64,000 nt of DNA from Sulfuritalea sp. (GCA_023229685.1 JALNYT010000005.1:62001-126000), one strand, 5' to 3'; counted from the first letter of the stretch, positions 50,159 to 61,974 are shown. Notes: a model not told the origin generated them from the letters alone. Numbers and translations are program-made.

Positions 50159-51436
50159 TTACCTGAACCATGCGGCCGGCACCGTAACCAACGCCGGAAA
50201 CAGCGTCATCACAAACATGATTGCCACCTGCGCCAGCAGAAACGGCATGACGCCCCTGATGACCCCATCCATCGGAACCTTGGCGACTCCGCAAACCACG
50301 TTCAGCACGGTTCCCACCGGCGGTGTGAGCAAGCCGATCGAGTTATTGATGATGAACATCACGCCGAAGTACACCGGGTCGATTCCTGCCGCGTGAACGA
50401 TGGGCATCAAGATCGGCGTAAGAATCAAAACCGTGGGTACGAAATCCATTGCCGTGCCCACGATCAGGACCAGGCTCATCATCATGAACATCAGCAGAAT
50501 CTTGTCGTCCATGAACGGTTCCAGCATCCTGACGACTTCGCTCGACAAGTCCGCGACGGTAATCAGCCAGGAAGCCACCATCGACGCGGCAACCAGGAAC
50601 ATCACCACGCTGGTGGTCTTGGCGGCGCTTACAAAGCAGGCCTTCAGTTCCTGCCAACTGATAATGCGATAGATCACCACCCCGACGAATCCGGCATACA
50701 CGGCGGCCACCACCGCCGCCTCGGTGGGCGTGAAGACCCCGAATTTAAGTCCGCCAATGATGATCACCGGCAACAGCAAGGCCCAGAAGCCGCCGAGGAC
50801 GGTCTTGATCATTGCCACCGTCGCCATCCTTGGTTGCGCCTCGCCACCCGAGCTACGGCAAAGAAACCACCAGGCGGCGACAAGGCTCAGGCCCATCAGG
50901 ATGCCCGGCACGATACCTGCCATGAAAAGCTTGGTGATCGATACATTGGCGGCGACGCCGAATATGATGAATCCAATGCTCGGCGGGATCACCGGGGCGA
51001 TGATGCCGCCCGCGGCAATCAGCCCGCACGATCGATTGACGTCGTAACCGGCCGCTTTCATCATCGGCACCAGCAGCGCGGCAAGCGCAGCGGTGTCGGC
51101 GACGGCTGAACCGGACAGGCTGGCCAGGATGACCGCCGCGACAATGGCGACGTAACCCAGGCCGCCCTTGATGTGCCCGACCAATGCCATGGCGATCTCG
51201 ATGATTTTTCGGGAAAGACCGCCCGCATTCATCAATTCGCCGGCGAGAATGAAGAAGGGCACCGCCAGCAGGGGAAAGTTGTCGGCGCCGTTGATCAGGT
51301 TCTGCGCCAGAATCTGGGTATCGAACAGACCCATGTACGTCATCAGCGCCACGCCGCAGATCATCAGAGCAAACGCAATCGGCATGCCCAGAGCCATCGC
51401 CCCGAGTAGCGAGGCCAGGAAGATCGTGATGGTCAC
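50159..51436 (-). CDS. dctM: TRAP transporter large membrane subunit (DctM family)
   Basis: 425 residues, about 12 helices. PLLAVPFFILAGELMNAGGLSRKII, GSAVADTAALAALLVPMMKAAGYD, GGIIAPVIPPSIGFIIFG and NNSIGLLTPPVGTVLNVVCGV are the standard DctM blocks. It forms the sodium-driven elevator of the importer. Its start overlaps the dctQ stop by four bases (ATGA), and dctP follows 67 bases downstream. Confidence 0.94.
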   Translation of the reverse strand: MTITIFLASLLGAMALGMPIAFALMICGVALMTYMGLFDTQILAQNLINGADNFPLLAVPFFILAGELMNAGGLSRKIIEIAMALVGHIKGGLGYVAIVAAVILASLSGSAVADTAALAALLVPMMKAAGYDVNRSCGLIAAGGIIAPVIPPSIGFIIFGVAANVSITKLFMAGIVPGILMGLSLVAAWWFLCRSSGGEAQPRMATVAMIKTVLGGFWALLLPVIIIGGLKFGVFTPTEAAVVAAVYAGFVGVVIYRIISWQELKACFVSAAKTTSVVMFLVAASMVASWLITVADLSSEVVRMLEPFMDDKILLMFMMMSLVLIVGTAMDFVPTVLILTPILMPIVHAAGIDPVYFGVMFIINNSIGLLTPPVGTVLNVVCGVAKVPMDGVIRGVMPFLLAQVAIMFVMTLFPALVTVPAAWFR

Positions 51437-52038
51437 TTGCGCCGCTCCGGTTCCGCGCTACCGGGCGGCGGACTCGCCCTGCCATCCGGCCTGCTCAGGA
51501 AGATTCGGGTCGCATGCTCCAGACCGGCCAGATCCTCTGATTCAACGCTGAGGATCAGGTCCTTGTCCGTGGCACCGACGAACACGATGTGGTACAGGTT
51601 CCGCAGAATCAGTACACCCATCATGACGCTGGCAACCACGCCCGCGACGTAGATCAATGCCAGTGGCACCTGCGCAACAGGCGAATTCGTCGCCATGTTG
51701 ATCTCCGTCTGCTGCCAACTGCCATGGAACAACATTCCGGTCGCCCCGAGCATCAGCAGCTCGCTGGTGACGACGCAAAACAGTTTGCCTTTCCGTGGGA
51801 GCGCATTCAGCAGGGAGTCAACGCCCAGGTGCGCATGTTCATGCACGGCGACGACCGCGCCGATAAAGGTAAGCCAGATGAACAGGTAACGTGATATTTC
51901 TTCCGAAACAGTAATGCCGGAGTTGAAGCCGTAGCGGAGGACCACATTGCCAAACACCAGAACGACCATTACCGCGAGGATGATTCCGATGAGGGCCTCG
52001 AGGCGGCTCATCAGGGCGCTCAGGAAGCGATCAAACAT
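51433..52038 (-). CDS. dctQ: TRAP transporter small membrane subunit (DctQ family)
   Basis: 201 residues with four helices; the family signature is VLRYGFNSGITVSEEISRYLFIWLTFIGAVVAVHEHAHLGVD. The C-terminal 40 residues form an unusual polar tail (VESEDLAGLEHATRIFLSRP then a Pro/Arg-rich end) beyond the normal DctQ domain. It is the first full gene of the operon; a 34-codon frame with a strong ribosome binding site overlaps its start. Confidence 0.9.
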   Translation of the reverse strand: MFDRFLSALMSRLEALIGIILAVMVVLVFGNVVLRYGFNSGITVSEEISRYLFIWLTFIGAVVAVHEHAHLGVDSLLNALPRKGKLFCVVTSELLMLGATGMLFHGSWQQTEINMATNSPVAQVPLALIYVAGVVASVMMGVLILRNLYHIVFVGATDKDLILSVESEDLAGLEHATRIFLSRPDGRASPPPGSAEPERRK

Positions 52039-52135
52039 GGCGCAGCAGGGTCTCCGTTGATTGCAGGCCTGCCATCACGCCAGATCGACCGCGCGGGCCC
52101 GGGCAGATTGCCGGGCGCGTCTTCTTGCCTGTCAT
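52031..52135 (-). CDS. Possible 34-residue leader ORF overlapping dctQ
   Basis: ATG is preceded by CAGGAGGA at good spacing; the frame reads MTGKKTRPAICPGPRGRSGV and ends with a stop that overlaps the first codons of dctQ. This could couple translation of dctQ to a short leader. The peptide resembles nothing I know. The gene's reality is uncertain, but the site is better than that of dctQ itself. Confidence 0.3.
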   Translation of the reverse strand: MTGKKTRPAICPGPRGRSGVMAGLQSTETLLRHV

Positions 52136-52216
52136 GCTGTTCCTCCTGATTTGGCAGAGACCGAGGCAGCGCCGAAGGCGTTGGCAGGTATTGCCAATCT
52201 TTATGTATTGGGAAAA

Positions 52217-52236
52217 TCGTATACTATCGTATACCA
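52217..52236. promoter_or_regulatory. GntR-type operator upstream of the TRAP operon
   Basis: TCGTATACTATCGTATACCA contains two GTATAC motifs 10 bases apart. Its reverse complement agrees at 16 of 20 positions with the operator before the flavoprotein gene (46116-46137). It lies about 80 bases before the possible leader frame and 180 bases before dctQ. Confidence 0.62.
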
Positions 52237-52289
52237 AATTGTCAATTCGGAGCCGGCGATTCCTTCCGGAGTCCCTTCGACGGATGACC

Positions 52290-53228
52290 TCAGGTCAACA
52301 ATTCGACGCCGCGCCAGGCCCCGGATTCCACCAGTTGGCGTGCCGTCTCCTTCAACTCCTTGCCCACGGCGGCGGCCGCAGGCGAGAGTCGCATCGGCGA
52401 GATCGAGTAGAGGTAATTGCGGCGGCTGATCGGCGCGTCCGAGATGGGCAGAGCCCGCCACTCCTTGCCACGCTCTCCCTCGAGCAGGATCGCGGCCATC
52501 GGCTTGATGGTGGCGCCCATGCCGTTATAGACGCACCCCATCAGCAGCGATAGCGAATCGATTTCGGCGACGATGTGCGCCCGCAGGTTGCGCTGCTCGA
52601 ATTCGGCCGCAATCCGGCGCCGCAGGCCGTGGGTACTGGTGGGGAGGATCAGTGGCAGTGCCGCGGCTTCGACGATGGTAAGGCTGGTGCGCCGCTTGGC
52701 GACCAGCGGGCTGTGCCTGGGCAGCATGACGAAGAGTTCCTCTTCGAGCAGGGGCTCTGCAGTCAGGTCGGGTGCGGCATCACGGCTGAACAGAACGGCC
52801 AGATCCAGCTGGCCCAGCCGCATCATCTGGCCGAGGTGACCGCTCATGCCTTCGACCACGTTCAACAGGATGCTTGGATAACGTTCGCGGATCCTCTGCA
52901 CCAGCGGTAGTCCGAGGGCCGAGACGGTGGTGGCCGGTAGACCGACCGTGACCATGCCATGCACCTCGCCTGCCTCCTGACGGGCAATGATCAGCGCCTG
53001 ATCCAGCTGGCGCAGCATGAACTTGGCATGATCGTAAAGCGCCAAGCCGTTATCCGTCGGGATGACGCCTTTGGACGAGCGATTCAGCAGGGGCTTGCCA
53101 ACTTCGTCCTCCAGCTTGCCAAGCTGCTGGCTGAGCGCCGGCTGGGAGATGAACAACTGGCGCGAGGCCTTGGAAAGGCTGCCGCACTCTATGACATGGG
53201 CGAAGTACCGAAGCTGTCTCAAATCCAA
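52290..53228 (-). CDS. LysR family transcriptional regulator
   Basis: 312 residues from TTG, supported by AAGGAGA upstream. MDLRQLRYFAHVIECGSLSKASRQLFISQPALSQQLGKLEDEVG is the LysR helix-turn-helix; the effector domain begins near GMVTVGLPATTVSALGLPL. It shows features of the NAC/CatM-type group (LFSRDAAPDLTAEPLLEEEL). It is divergent from the Liv-type operon at 53436 with a 207-base gap, so it probably controls that operon in response to its substrate or an intermediate. No T-N11-A site stood out strongly enough to call. Confidence 0.9.
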   Translation of the reverse strand: MDLRQLRYFAHVIECGSLSKASRQLFISQPALSQQLGKLEDEVGKPLLNRSSKGVIPTDNGLALYDHAKFMLRQLDQALIIARQEAGEVHGMVTVGLPATTVSALGLPLVQRIRERYPSILLNVVEGMSGHLGQMMRLGQLDLAVLFSRDAAPDLTAEPLLEEELFVMLPRHSPLVAKRRTSLTIVEAAALPLILPTSTHGLRRRIAAEFEQRNLRAHIVAEIDSLSLLMGCVYNGMGATIKPMAAILLEGERGKEWRALPISDAPISRRNYLYSISPMRLSPAAAAVGKELKETARQLVESGAWRGVELLT

Positions 53229-53435
53229 GGGTGTCTCCTTGATCGGGATCGAGCTATAAGTTTACCGTATAGCCAACCTCTGAAAACGGTATTTTCGTTT
53301 TGCCGGCCACCTTCCTAGAATCGAAGCACTAGAAATCTATTGGTCACGTCGTTCACTGAACACGTGCGGCAAAGCCCTCAAAGAGGCTTTCAAATTAAAA
53401 CTGGCCGCTTCGGCCACCACCAGGAGGATTTACAG

Positions 53436-54707
53436 ATGGGAAGCGATACAAAAGACAGTAGTGCATTATTGCCGTCCTCGAAGCGGCGCAATGTATTGAT
53501 GGCGGGCGCCGCGCTGGCAGGAGCTTCTGCGCTGGGATTTCCGACGTTCGTCTTCGGTCAGGTGGACAAGATCAAGATCGGTCATCTGACGCCGCTGACC
53601 GGCTTCCTTGGCGCATTGGGCGAATACGCCGTAATGGGCATCCGGATGGCGGCCGAGGAGATTAATGCAGCTGGCGGCGTGATGGGCCGGCAACTCGATG
53701 TGATGTCGGAGGACTCGGTCAACCCGCAGGTGGCATCGTCCAAGGCGCAGCGCATGATCGAGCGCGATAACGTGGTGCTGTTGATGGGCGAAATCAACTC
53801 GGCATCGGCGCTGACCATCTCGCAGGTAGCGGCGCGCAACAAGAAACTGTTTCTGAGCATCGGCGCGCGTTCCGACGCGTTGCGCGGCAAGGACTGCAAC
53901 CGCTACACCTTCCATGTCGACATTCCGGTCACGGTCATGGTCAACGCGGTGGGCCAGGCGCTGGTACGCGACAACATGGTCAAGGACAAGAAGATCTACA
54001 GCCTGACCGCCGACTACCTGTTCGGCCACGATTTGTCGCGCCAGGCCAAGAAATTCTTCGCCGCCAACGGCGGAAACCAGATCGGTGACGAACTGGTAGC
54101 TACCGATGTCACCGACTTCAGCCCCTACCTGCTCAAGATTCGCCAGGCCAAGCCCGACCTGGTTGCGACCAACCTGGCTGGCAATCAGGTCACCAACTTC
54201 GTCAAGCAATACGCCGAGTTCGGCCTGCCCTACCCGGTGGTTGGCTTCAACCTGAACACAGCGGATGCCTGGGCGGCCGGCGAGGGCAATCTGGGCGGCA
54301 TCTGGCCGACGGTCTGGCATCACGATCTGCAAACGCCGGGCTCCAAGGCTTTCGTCGCCGCCTTCACCAAGAAATACAACAAGGTGCCGGAGAACCATGC
54401 GTGGATCGAGTATGTCTCGCTGAAGATTCTGGCGCAGGCCATGAACGCGACCAAGTCGACCGACACCGAAAAGCTGATTGCGTATTTCGAGTCGGAGGCC
54501 CAGTTCGACATTCTCAAGGCACGCAAGGCCTACTTCCGTTCCTGGGATCACCAACTGATGCAGGAGGCCTTTCCGTTCACGGTCAAGCCCAAGGGCCAGG
54601 CCAAGGGCAAATACGACTTCCTGAAGTTTGGCGAGGCGGTGCCTGCAGCGAACCAGCCGCTCGAACTGCTGGCTCCGACCAAGGCTGAAAGCCTCTGCAA
54701 GATGTAA
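53436..54707 (+). CDS. Branched-chain amino acid-type ABC transporter binding protein
   Basis: 423 residues from MGSDTKDSSALLPSSKRR, with AGGAGG seven bases upstream. The start has a Tat-like signal (SSKRRNVLMAGAALAGASAL, cleavage near FVFGQ). IKIGHLTPLTGFLGALGEYAVMGIRMAAEEINAAGGVMGRQL is the family signature of LivJ/urea/amide-binding proteins. A Tat signal implies folding before export, perhaps with a cofactor, or simply avoidance of Sec. The ligand is unknown: this family binds amino acids, amides and aromatic acids. An in-frame ATG at 53340 would place the signal internally and is rejected. Confidence 0.9.
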   Translation: MGSDTKDSSALLPSSKRRNVLMAGAALAGASALGFPTFVFGQVDKIKIGHLTPLTGFLGALGEYAVMGIRMAAEEINAAGGVMGRQLDVMSEDSVNPQVASSKAQRMIERDNVVLLMGEINSASALTISQVAARNKKLFLSIGARSDALRGKDCNRYTFHVDIPVTVMVNAVGQALVRDNMVKDKKIYSLTADYLFGHDLSRQAKKFFAANGGNQIGDELVATDVTDFSPYLLKIRQAKPDLVATNLAGNQVTNFVKQYAEFGLPYPVVGFNLNTADAWAAGEGNLGGIWPTVWHHDLQTPGSKAFVAAFTKKYNKVPENHAWIEYVSLKILAQAMNATKSTDTEKLIAYFESEAQFDILKARKAYFRSWDHQLMQEAFPFTVKPKGQAKGKYDFLKFGEAVPAANQPLELLAPTKAESLCKM

Positions 54708-54714
54708 GTTGATG

Positions 54715-54745
54715 CGGGGCGTGGCGGCGCAGCCGCCGCGCCCCG
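54715..54745 (+). terminator. Strong intercistronic hairpin after the binding-protein gene
   Basis: A 14-bp stem (CGGGGCGTGGCGGC / GCCGCCGCGCCCCG, one T-G) with a 3-base loop, followed by TTCTT, seven bases after the stop. Such hairpins in ABC operons usually let the binding protein be made in excess by partial termination or 3' protection. Confidence 0.6.
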
Positions 54746-54805
54746 TTCTTGACCCGGCCTGCCCCTGATGGCAGTGCCGTAGTGCCGTTTCCCCTCTGGG
54801 CTACT

Positions 54806-55681
54806 ATGGAATTCGTATTTTTGCTCGAGCAGGTCGTCAACGGCCTGGTGCTCGGCGGTTATTACCTGTTGCTGGCGCTCGGCCTGTCGCTGATCTTCAG
54901 CTTCGGCGGCATCGTCAACCTGGCGCACGGGGCGTTCTACGCGCTGGGGGCCTATGTTTCGCTCGAGGTGATGAAGCACGTTGGCTTTGGCCCCAGCATC
55001 TTCATCACGCCGCTGTTGGTCGGCCTGCTGGGCATCCTGTTCGAACGCTACCTGCTGCGCCGCTTCTACACGGCCGACCCGATCCTCAGCCTGCTGGTGA
55101 CTTTCGCCCTGGCGATGGTGGCCGAGCAGTTCATTCGCATGGTCTGGGGCGCTGCACCGCTGGCGTCGAACATGCCCGAGGTATTCAAGGGCCGGACGAT
55201 GCTCGGTGAGTTCATGTTCTCGAAATACCGCTTGTTCATCCTGGGGGTAGTCACGATCGTGATGGTCGGCATCTGGCTGCTGCTGCACAAGACTGCGTTT
55301 GGCCGCGTGGTGCGCGCCGGCGCACAAAGACCCGACATGGTGGCGGCCCTGGGCATCCGTCTGCAGCCCTACATGACGGCCGTCGTCGTGCTGGGTGTGG
55401 CGACCGCAGCGCTCGGCGGCGTGATGTTCGGCCCGATCGCCGTCGTGCATCCGGCCATGGGCACCGAGATCATGACGGTCGCTTTCGTGGTGGTGGTAAT
55501 CGGGGGCCTGGGCAGTTTCTGGGGCGTGGTACTGGCCGCCCTGCTGGTGGGGGTGGTGCGCGGCATCACCATTCATTTTCAGCCGGCAGCAGGCGAGGCC
55601 TCGATGTACGTGCTGATGTTTCTGGTGCTGATATTCCGTCCGCGCGGCCTCTTGGGTGAACGCATTGAACGATTTGAATGA
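54806..55681 (+). CDS. livH: Branched-chain amino acid-type ABC permease (LivH family)
   Basis: 291 residues from MEFVFLLEQVVNGLVLGGYY, about eight helices. GLSLIFSFGGIVNLAHGAFYALGAYV and VVVIGGLGSFWGVVLAALLVGVV are standard LivH blocks, with RAGAQRPDMVAALGIRL as the coupling helix for the ATPases. It pairs with the LivM domain of the next gene. The upstream in-frame start at 54749 lies inside the hairpin region and is not favoured. Confidence 0.92.
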   Translation: MEFVFLLEQVVNGLVLGGYYLLLALGLSLIFSFGGIVNLAHGAFYALGAYVSLEVMKHVGFGPSIFITPLLVGLLGILFERYLLRRFYTADPILSLLVTFALAMVAEQFIRMVWGAAPLASNMPEVFKGRTMLGEFMFSKYRLFILGVVTIVMVGIWLLLHKTAFGRVVRAGAQRPDMVAALGIRLQPYMTAVVVLGVATAALGGVMFGPIAVVHPAMGTEIMTVAFVVVVIGGLGSFWGVVLAALLVGVVRGITIHFQPAAGEASMYVLMFLVLIFRPRGLLGERIERFE

Positions 55682-55696
55682 AGAGCGGTACGAAAG

Positions 55697-58231
<2,535 letters not shown>

Positions 58232-58289
58232 AAAACGACGGTCCCGCCTTGTTTGACAACACCCCAGTAACAGAATCAGGAGCCCACCC

Positions 58290-58682
58290 ATGACTAAGCC
58301 CAGCACCCACCGCGCTACCGCATTCGTCGAGAAGATGGCACGCCTGCCCTGGAAGGAGTATCCCGGCCATTTCGGCGGCGCGCTTTCGAAGGCCCTGGTC
58401 GGCCTGGAAAATTCGGGCTCGAGCCGCATCGACTTCCGCATCTCGCATTACGCGCCGAACGCCTATGTGGCAGAACACGTGCACCAGGTGCAGGAACAGA
58501 TTTATTACATGCTCGAAGGCGAGGGGATTCTGACCCTGGACGACACCGAGCACCTGATGCACCCGCATGACTACGTGTATGTGCCGCCCGGCGTGCGCCA
58601 CAGCTTCACCAATACCGGTCTTGCGGGCCTGGTGTTCCTGGTGATTACCACGCCAGCCAACGATGAAGAGGAATCTGCCTGA
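58290..58682 (+). CDS. Cupin-domain protein
   Basis: 130 residues. The cupin core is RISHYAPNAYVAEHVHQVQEQIYYMLEGEGILTLDD (HxH and Glu metal ligands) followed by MHPHDYVYVPPGVRHSFTN (second-motif His), a complete 3-His/1-Glu metal site. Such single-domain cupins may be isomerases, dioxygenases or small-molecule binding proteins. Its stop overlaps the aldehyde dehydrogenase start by one base (TGATG), so it belongs to the catabolic operon. Confidence 0.82.
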   Translation: MTKPSTHRATAFVEKMARLPWKEYPGHFGGALSKALVGLENSGSSRIDFRISHYAPNAYVAEHVHQVQEQIYYMLEGEGILTLDDTEHLMHPHDYVYVPPGVRHSFTNTGLAGLVFLVITTPANDEEESA

Positions 58683-60151
58683 TGAACAGCAAGACCATCG
58701 CAGCGACCCGTTCCGCAACGAATTCATCGATCGCTGCCGGCCGCTTGCTGGTCGACGGCGAATGGGTGACAGGACAGGGCAAGAGCATCGATATCATCGA
58801 CAAGTTCCAGCTGAAAGCCTTTGCCACTTTGATGACCGCCAGCCAGCCGCAGGTTCAACATGCTGTCGACAGCGCCCACGCTGCCTTCCGCCGCGGTGCG
58901 CCGGTGGCTTTCGAGCGCGGCGCCATACTCGAGCGCGCTGCGGTGCTGGTGGAAGCAAGGATGGATGACTTCGTGCACGTCATGCAGCTGGAGGGTGGTT
59001 TCACCGCGGCGGATGCCAGCGGCGAAGTGCGTCGCTGCATCCAGACGCTCAAACTTTCCGCCGAAGAGGCCCGACGGCTGGTGGGCGAAGTCGTGCCGCT
59101 GGCCGGCGCACCGAACCAGGCCGGCCGCCTGGCATTCACGCTGCGCGTGCCGCTGGGCGTGGTGGCTGCAATCACGCCCTTCAATTCGCCCCTGAATACG
59201 GTCACGCACAAGGTTGCCCCGGCATTTGCCGCGGGTAACGCGGTGATCCTCAAGCCGGCCACCCACACGCCGCTGACCGCCTGCAAGCTGGCCGAGGTGT
59301 TGGTGGAGGCAGGCATGCCGCGCGGATTCTTGACGGTGCTGCTGGGCAGCGCCGATGTGGCGAACTGGCTACTCGACGATCCGCGGGTGCGATTCTTCGC
59401 CTTCACCGGCAGTACCGAGGTCGGCCGCAAGATTCAGCAGGCCGCGGGCCTGCGCAGAACGCAGATGGAACTCGGCTCGATCGCCTGCACCATTTTGTGC
59501 GACGACGCGCACCTGGATATTGCGTTGCCTAAGATCGCCAATGCCGGGTACCGCAAGGCGGGGCAGGTGTGCACTTCAGTTCAGTTGCTTCTGGTCCATG
59601 CGTCCATCCTCGATGAAGTAAAGCAGCGTCTCGCCGTGCTGGTCCAGGCCTTGCCCTATGGCGACCCGACCGACCCGAAGACAGTGGTCGGCCCGGTCAT
59701 CAGTGAGGCCGACGCGGTGCGTATCGACGCATGGATCCAGGAGGCAGTCGACAAGGGCGCCCAGCGCCTGGCAGGCGGGACACGTCAGGGAGCGGTGGTT
59801 CCGCCGACCTTGCTGGCCTCGATCGACGATACGATGAAAGTGGGTTGCAGCGAAATATTCGGGCCGGTCGTTTGTATCCTGCCCTTCACCACCCTCGATG
59901 AAGCCATCGCGCGGGTCAATGCCACGCCGTTCGGACTGGCCAGCGGTATCTTCACCAACCGTCTCGACGACGCGTTTGCCGCCGCGCAACGTCTCGAGGT
60001 CGGTGGCGTGCATATCAACGAAACCTCCAGTTCCCGTGTGGACCTGATGCCTTACGGCGGCTCCAAGGACAGCGGCTTCGGGCGCGAAGGGCCGCGCTAT
60101 GCTGTCCACGAGATGACAGAGGAACGCATCGTGACCTTCTCCACCAATTAA
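58682..60151 (+). CDS. NAD(P)-dependent aldehyde dehydrogenase
   Basis: 489 residues. GVVAAITPFNSPLNTVTHKVAPAFAAGNAVILKPATHTPL is the cofactor-domain start, FAFTGSTEVGRKIQQAAG the nicotinamide loop, MELGSIACTI contains the general-base Glu and RKAGQVCTSVQLLLVH the catalytic Cys. EIFGPVVCILPF and PYGGSKDSGFGREG close the domain. Non-acylating class. It probably oxidises the aldehyde produced by the TPP enzyme that follows 12 bases downstream. The substrate cannot be read from sequence. Confidence 0.9.
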   Translation: MNSKTIAATRSATNSSIAAGRLLVDGEWVTGQGKSIDIIDKFQLKAFATLMTASQPQVQHAVDSAHAAFRRGAPVAFERGAILERAAVLVEARMDDFVHVMQLEGGFTAADASGEVRRCIQTLKLSAEEARRLVGEVVPLAGAPNQAGRLAFTLRVPLGVVAAITPFNSPLNTVTHKVAPAFAAGNAVILKPATHTPLTACKLAEVLVEAGMPRGFLTVLLGSADVANWLLDDPRVRFFAFTGSTEVGRKIQQAAGLRRTQMELGSIACTILCDDAHLDIALPKIANAGYRKAGQVCTSVQLLLVHASILDEVKQRLAVLVQALPYGDPTDPKTVVGPVISEADAVRIDAWIQEAVDKGAQRLAGGTRQGAVVPPTLLASIDDTMKVGCSEIFGPVVCILPFTTLDEAIARVNATPFGLASGIFTNRLDDAFAAAQRLEVGGVHINETSSSRVDLMPYGGSKDSGFGREGPRYAVHEMTEERIVTFSTN

Positions 60152-60163
60152 GCGAGTGACACC

Positions 60164-61945
60164 ATGGCAAAAATGAAAGGCGGCGAACTGATCGCCGAAT
60201 ATCTGGTCCAGGAAAAAGTGCCGTTCGTGTTCGGTATCTGCGGTCACGGCAATGTGGGCATCCTCGATGCGCTTTACCAGGTGCGCGACAAGGTGCAGTT
60301 GATCTCCCCACGCCACGAGCAGTGTGCGGGTCACATGGCGGATGCCTATTTCCGCGTCAAACACCGACCCGTCGCGACGCTGACCTCCACCGGCCCCGGC
60401 TCGGCCAATCTGGTGATGTCGCTCGCCACGGCCCTGTCGGACTCGTCCGCGCTGTTGGCGATTACCGCCAACGTGCCGACCTCGCAGGCCAACCGCGCAC
60501 CGTTCCAGGAACTCTACAAGCACAATCAGTCGGACTTCCCTGCCGTGCTGCGTCCGGTGGTCAAGCGCAGCTTCCAGCCGTCGCGGGTGGACATGCTGCC
60601 GCTCGCCCTGCGCCAGTCCTTCGACACCATGGTGACCGGCCGGCCCGGCCCCGTAAACCTCGACATACCCTACAACGTGTTCCAGGAAGAGGATGACGTC
60701 GAACTTCCGCCGTCGTCGCACGTCTTCGGCGCGCATCGTCCCGGTGCCTCCGAAGCCGACGTGGCTGCCGCCCTCGAGCTGCTGGCCGCGGCGAAGAAGC
60801 CGGTGTTCTTCATCGGCCATGGTGCCACCTTGTCCGAAGCCGGACCCGAGATTACCGCGCTGTCGCAGCGCCTGGGCATCCCGGTGATCACCTCGCCCAA
60901 CGGCATGGGCTGCGTGCCGGCCGACGATCCGTTGACGCTTGGCTTCATCGGCCGCAACGGCGCCTATCCGGCCAATCAGGCCGGGCGCTTCGCCGACCTG
61001 GTGATCACCCTCGGCACGCGCTTCGATGACCGCTCCTCGTCAACCTGGATGCCGGGTTACTCCTGGAATTTTCCCAAGAGCAAGCTGTTGCATATCGATA
61101 TCGATCCGCAGGAACTGGGCCGCAACTATCCTCCCACGCTGGGCATCATTGCCGACGTCAAGGTATTCACCGCGCAACTGCTGGCGGCGGTGGTGGCGCG
61201 CCGCGACCTCGATGCGTCGCGTTACGGCGCTTGGCGTGCCGAAGTGAGCAGCTGGGTGGCGGAGTGGGAAGCTTTCATCCGCCCGCACTTCAGCGACATG
61301 ACCTCGCCGCTGCGTCCCGAGTATGTGGTGGATGCCTTGCAGGACGTGCTGCCGGAAGACGCCATCCTGTCGCTCGATTCCGGCGTGCATCACAACTGGT
61401 TCATGCAGTTCTGGAAGCCGCGCCGTCCGCAGAGCATGCTCAACAGCTGGGGCTACTCGTCGATGGGTTTCGGCGTCTGCAGCGTGCTCGGCGCCAAGCT
61501 GGCAGCGCCCGACCGGCCTTGCATCGCCGTGGTGGGCGACGGCGGATTCACCATGACGCCGTATGTGGTGTGCACAGCCGTCGAATACAACCTGCCCTGC
61601 ATCTGGGTGATATGGAACAACTTTGCCTGGGGCGCGATCCGTGACTTGCAGTACGGCCTGTTCGAGGGCCGCGAATATGGCACGGCCTTTTACAAAGGGC
61701 AGGGCAGCGGCCAGCCTTACAACCCGGACTTTGCGGCATGGGCGCGCGCCTGTGGAGCAGATGGCGTGACCGTGACCAAGAGCGAGGACCTGCGCGGCGC
61801 ACTGGAGCAGGCCATCAAGAACAATCGTCCCTGCGTCATCGATGTGCACGTCGATGCCAACGTTCGACCACCTTCAACCGGCACCTGGCAGCTGCCGCCG
61901 ATTCCCTACAAGGAACCGGTGTTCGGCAAGCCCTGGATCGCCTGA
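60164..61945 (+). CDS. Thiamine pyrophosphate-dependent enzyme (acetolactate synthase/decarboxylase superfamily)
   Basis: 593 residues with the full PYR-central-PP layout. FVFGICGHGNVGILDALYQ near the start has a GHGNV element reminiscent of IolD. PRHEQCAGHMADAYFRVKHR carries the catalytic Glu, and VVGDGGFTMTPYVVCTAVEYNLPCIWVIWNNFAWG is the TPP/Mg motif. QANRAPFQELYKHNQSDFPA is distinctive. The gene lies between an aldehyde dehydrogenase and an SDR, so a 2-oxo acid decarboxylase or C-C lyase producing an aldehyde is the simplest idea; an IolD-like ring hydrolase is an alternative. The substrate is unknown. Confidence 0.82.
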   Translation: MAKMKGGELIAEYLVQEKVPFVFGICGHGNVGILDALYQVRDKVQLISPRHEQCAGHMADAYFRVKHRPVATLTSTGPGSANLVMSLATALSDSSALLAITANVPTSQANRAPFQELYKHNQSDFPAVLRPVVKRSFQPSRVDMLPLALRQSFDTMVTGRPGPVNLDIPYNVFQEEDDVELPPSSHVFGAHRPGASEADVAAALELLAAAKKPVFFIGHGATLSEAGPEITALSQRLGIPVITSPNGMGCVPADDPLTLGFIGRNGAYPANQAGRFADLVITLGTRFDDRSSSTWMPGYSWNFPKSKLLHIDIDPQELGRNYPPTLGIIADVKVFTAQLLAAVVARRDLDASRYGAWRAEVSSWVAEWEAFIRPHFSDMTSPLRPEYVVDALQDVLPEDAILSLDSGVHHNWFMQFWKPRRPQSMLNSWGYSSMGFGVCSVLGAKLAAPDRPCIAVVGDGGFTMTPYVVCTAVEYNLPCIWVIWNNFAWGAIRDLQYGLFEGREYGTAFYKGQGSGQPYNPDFAAWARACGADGVTVTKSEDLRGALEQAIKNNRPCVIDVHVDANVRPPSTGTWQLPPIPYKEPVFGKPWIA

Positions 61946-61974
61946 ACCAACTCTCAACAAATAGGGAATTCATC

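Noticed and set aside
53340..53435. Upstream extension of the Liv-type binding protein to an ATG at 53340
   Set aside because: It would bury the twin-arginine signal and the strong AGGAGG site inside the coding region; 53436 is the better start.
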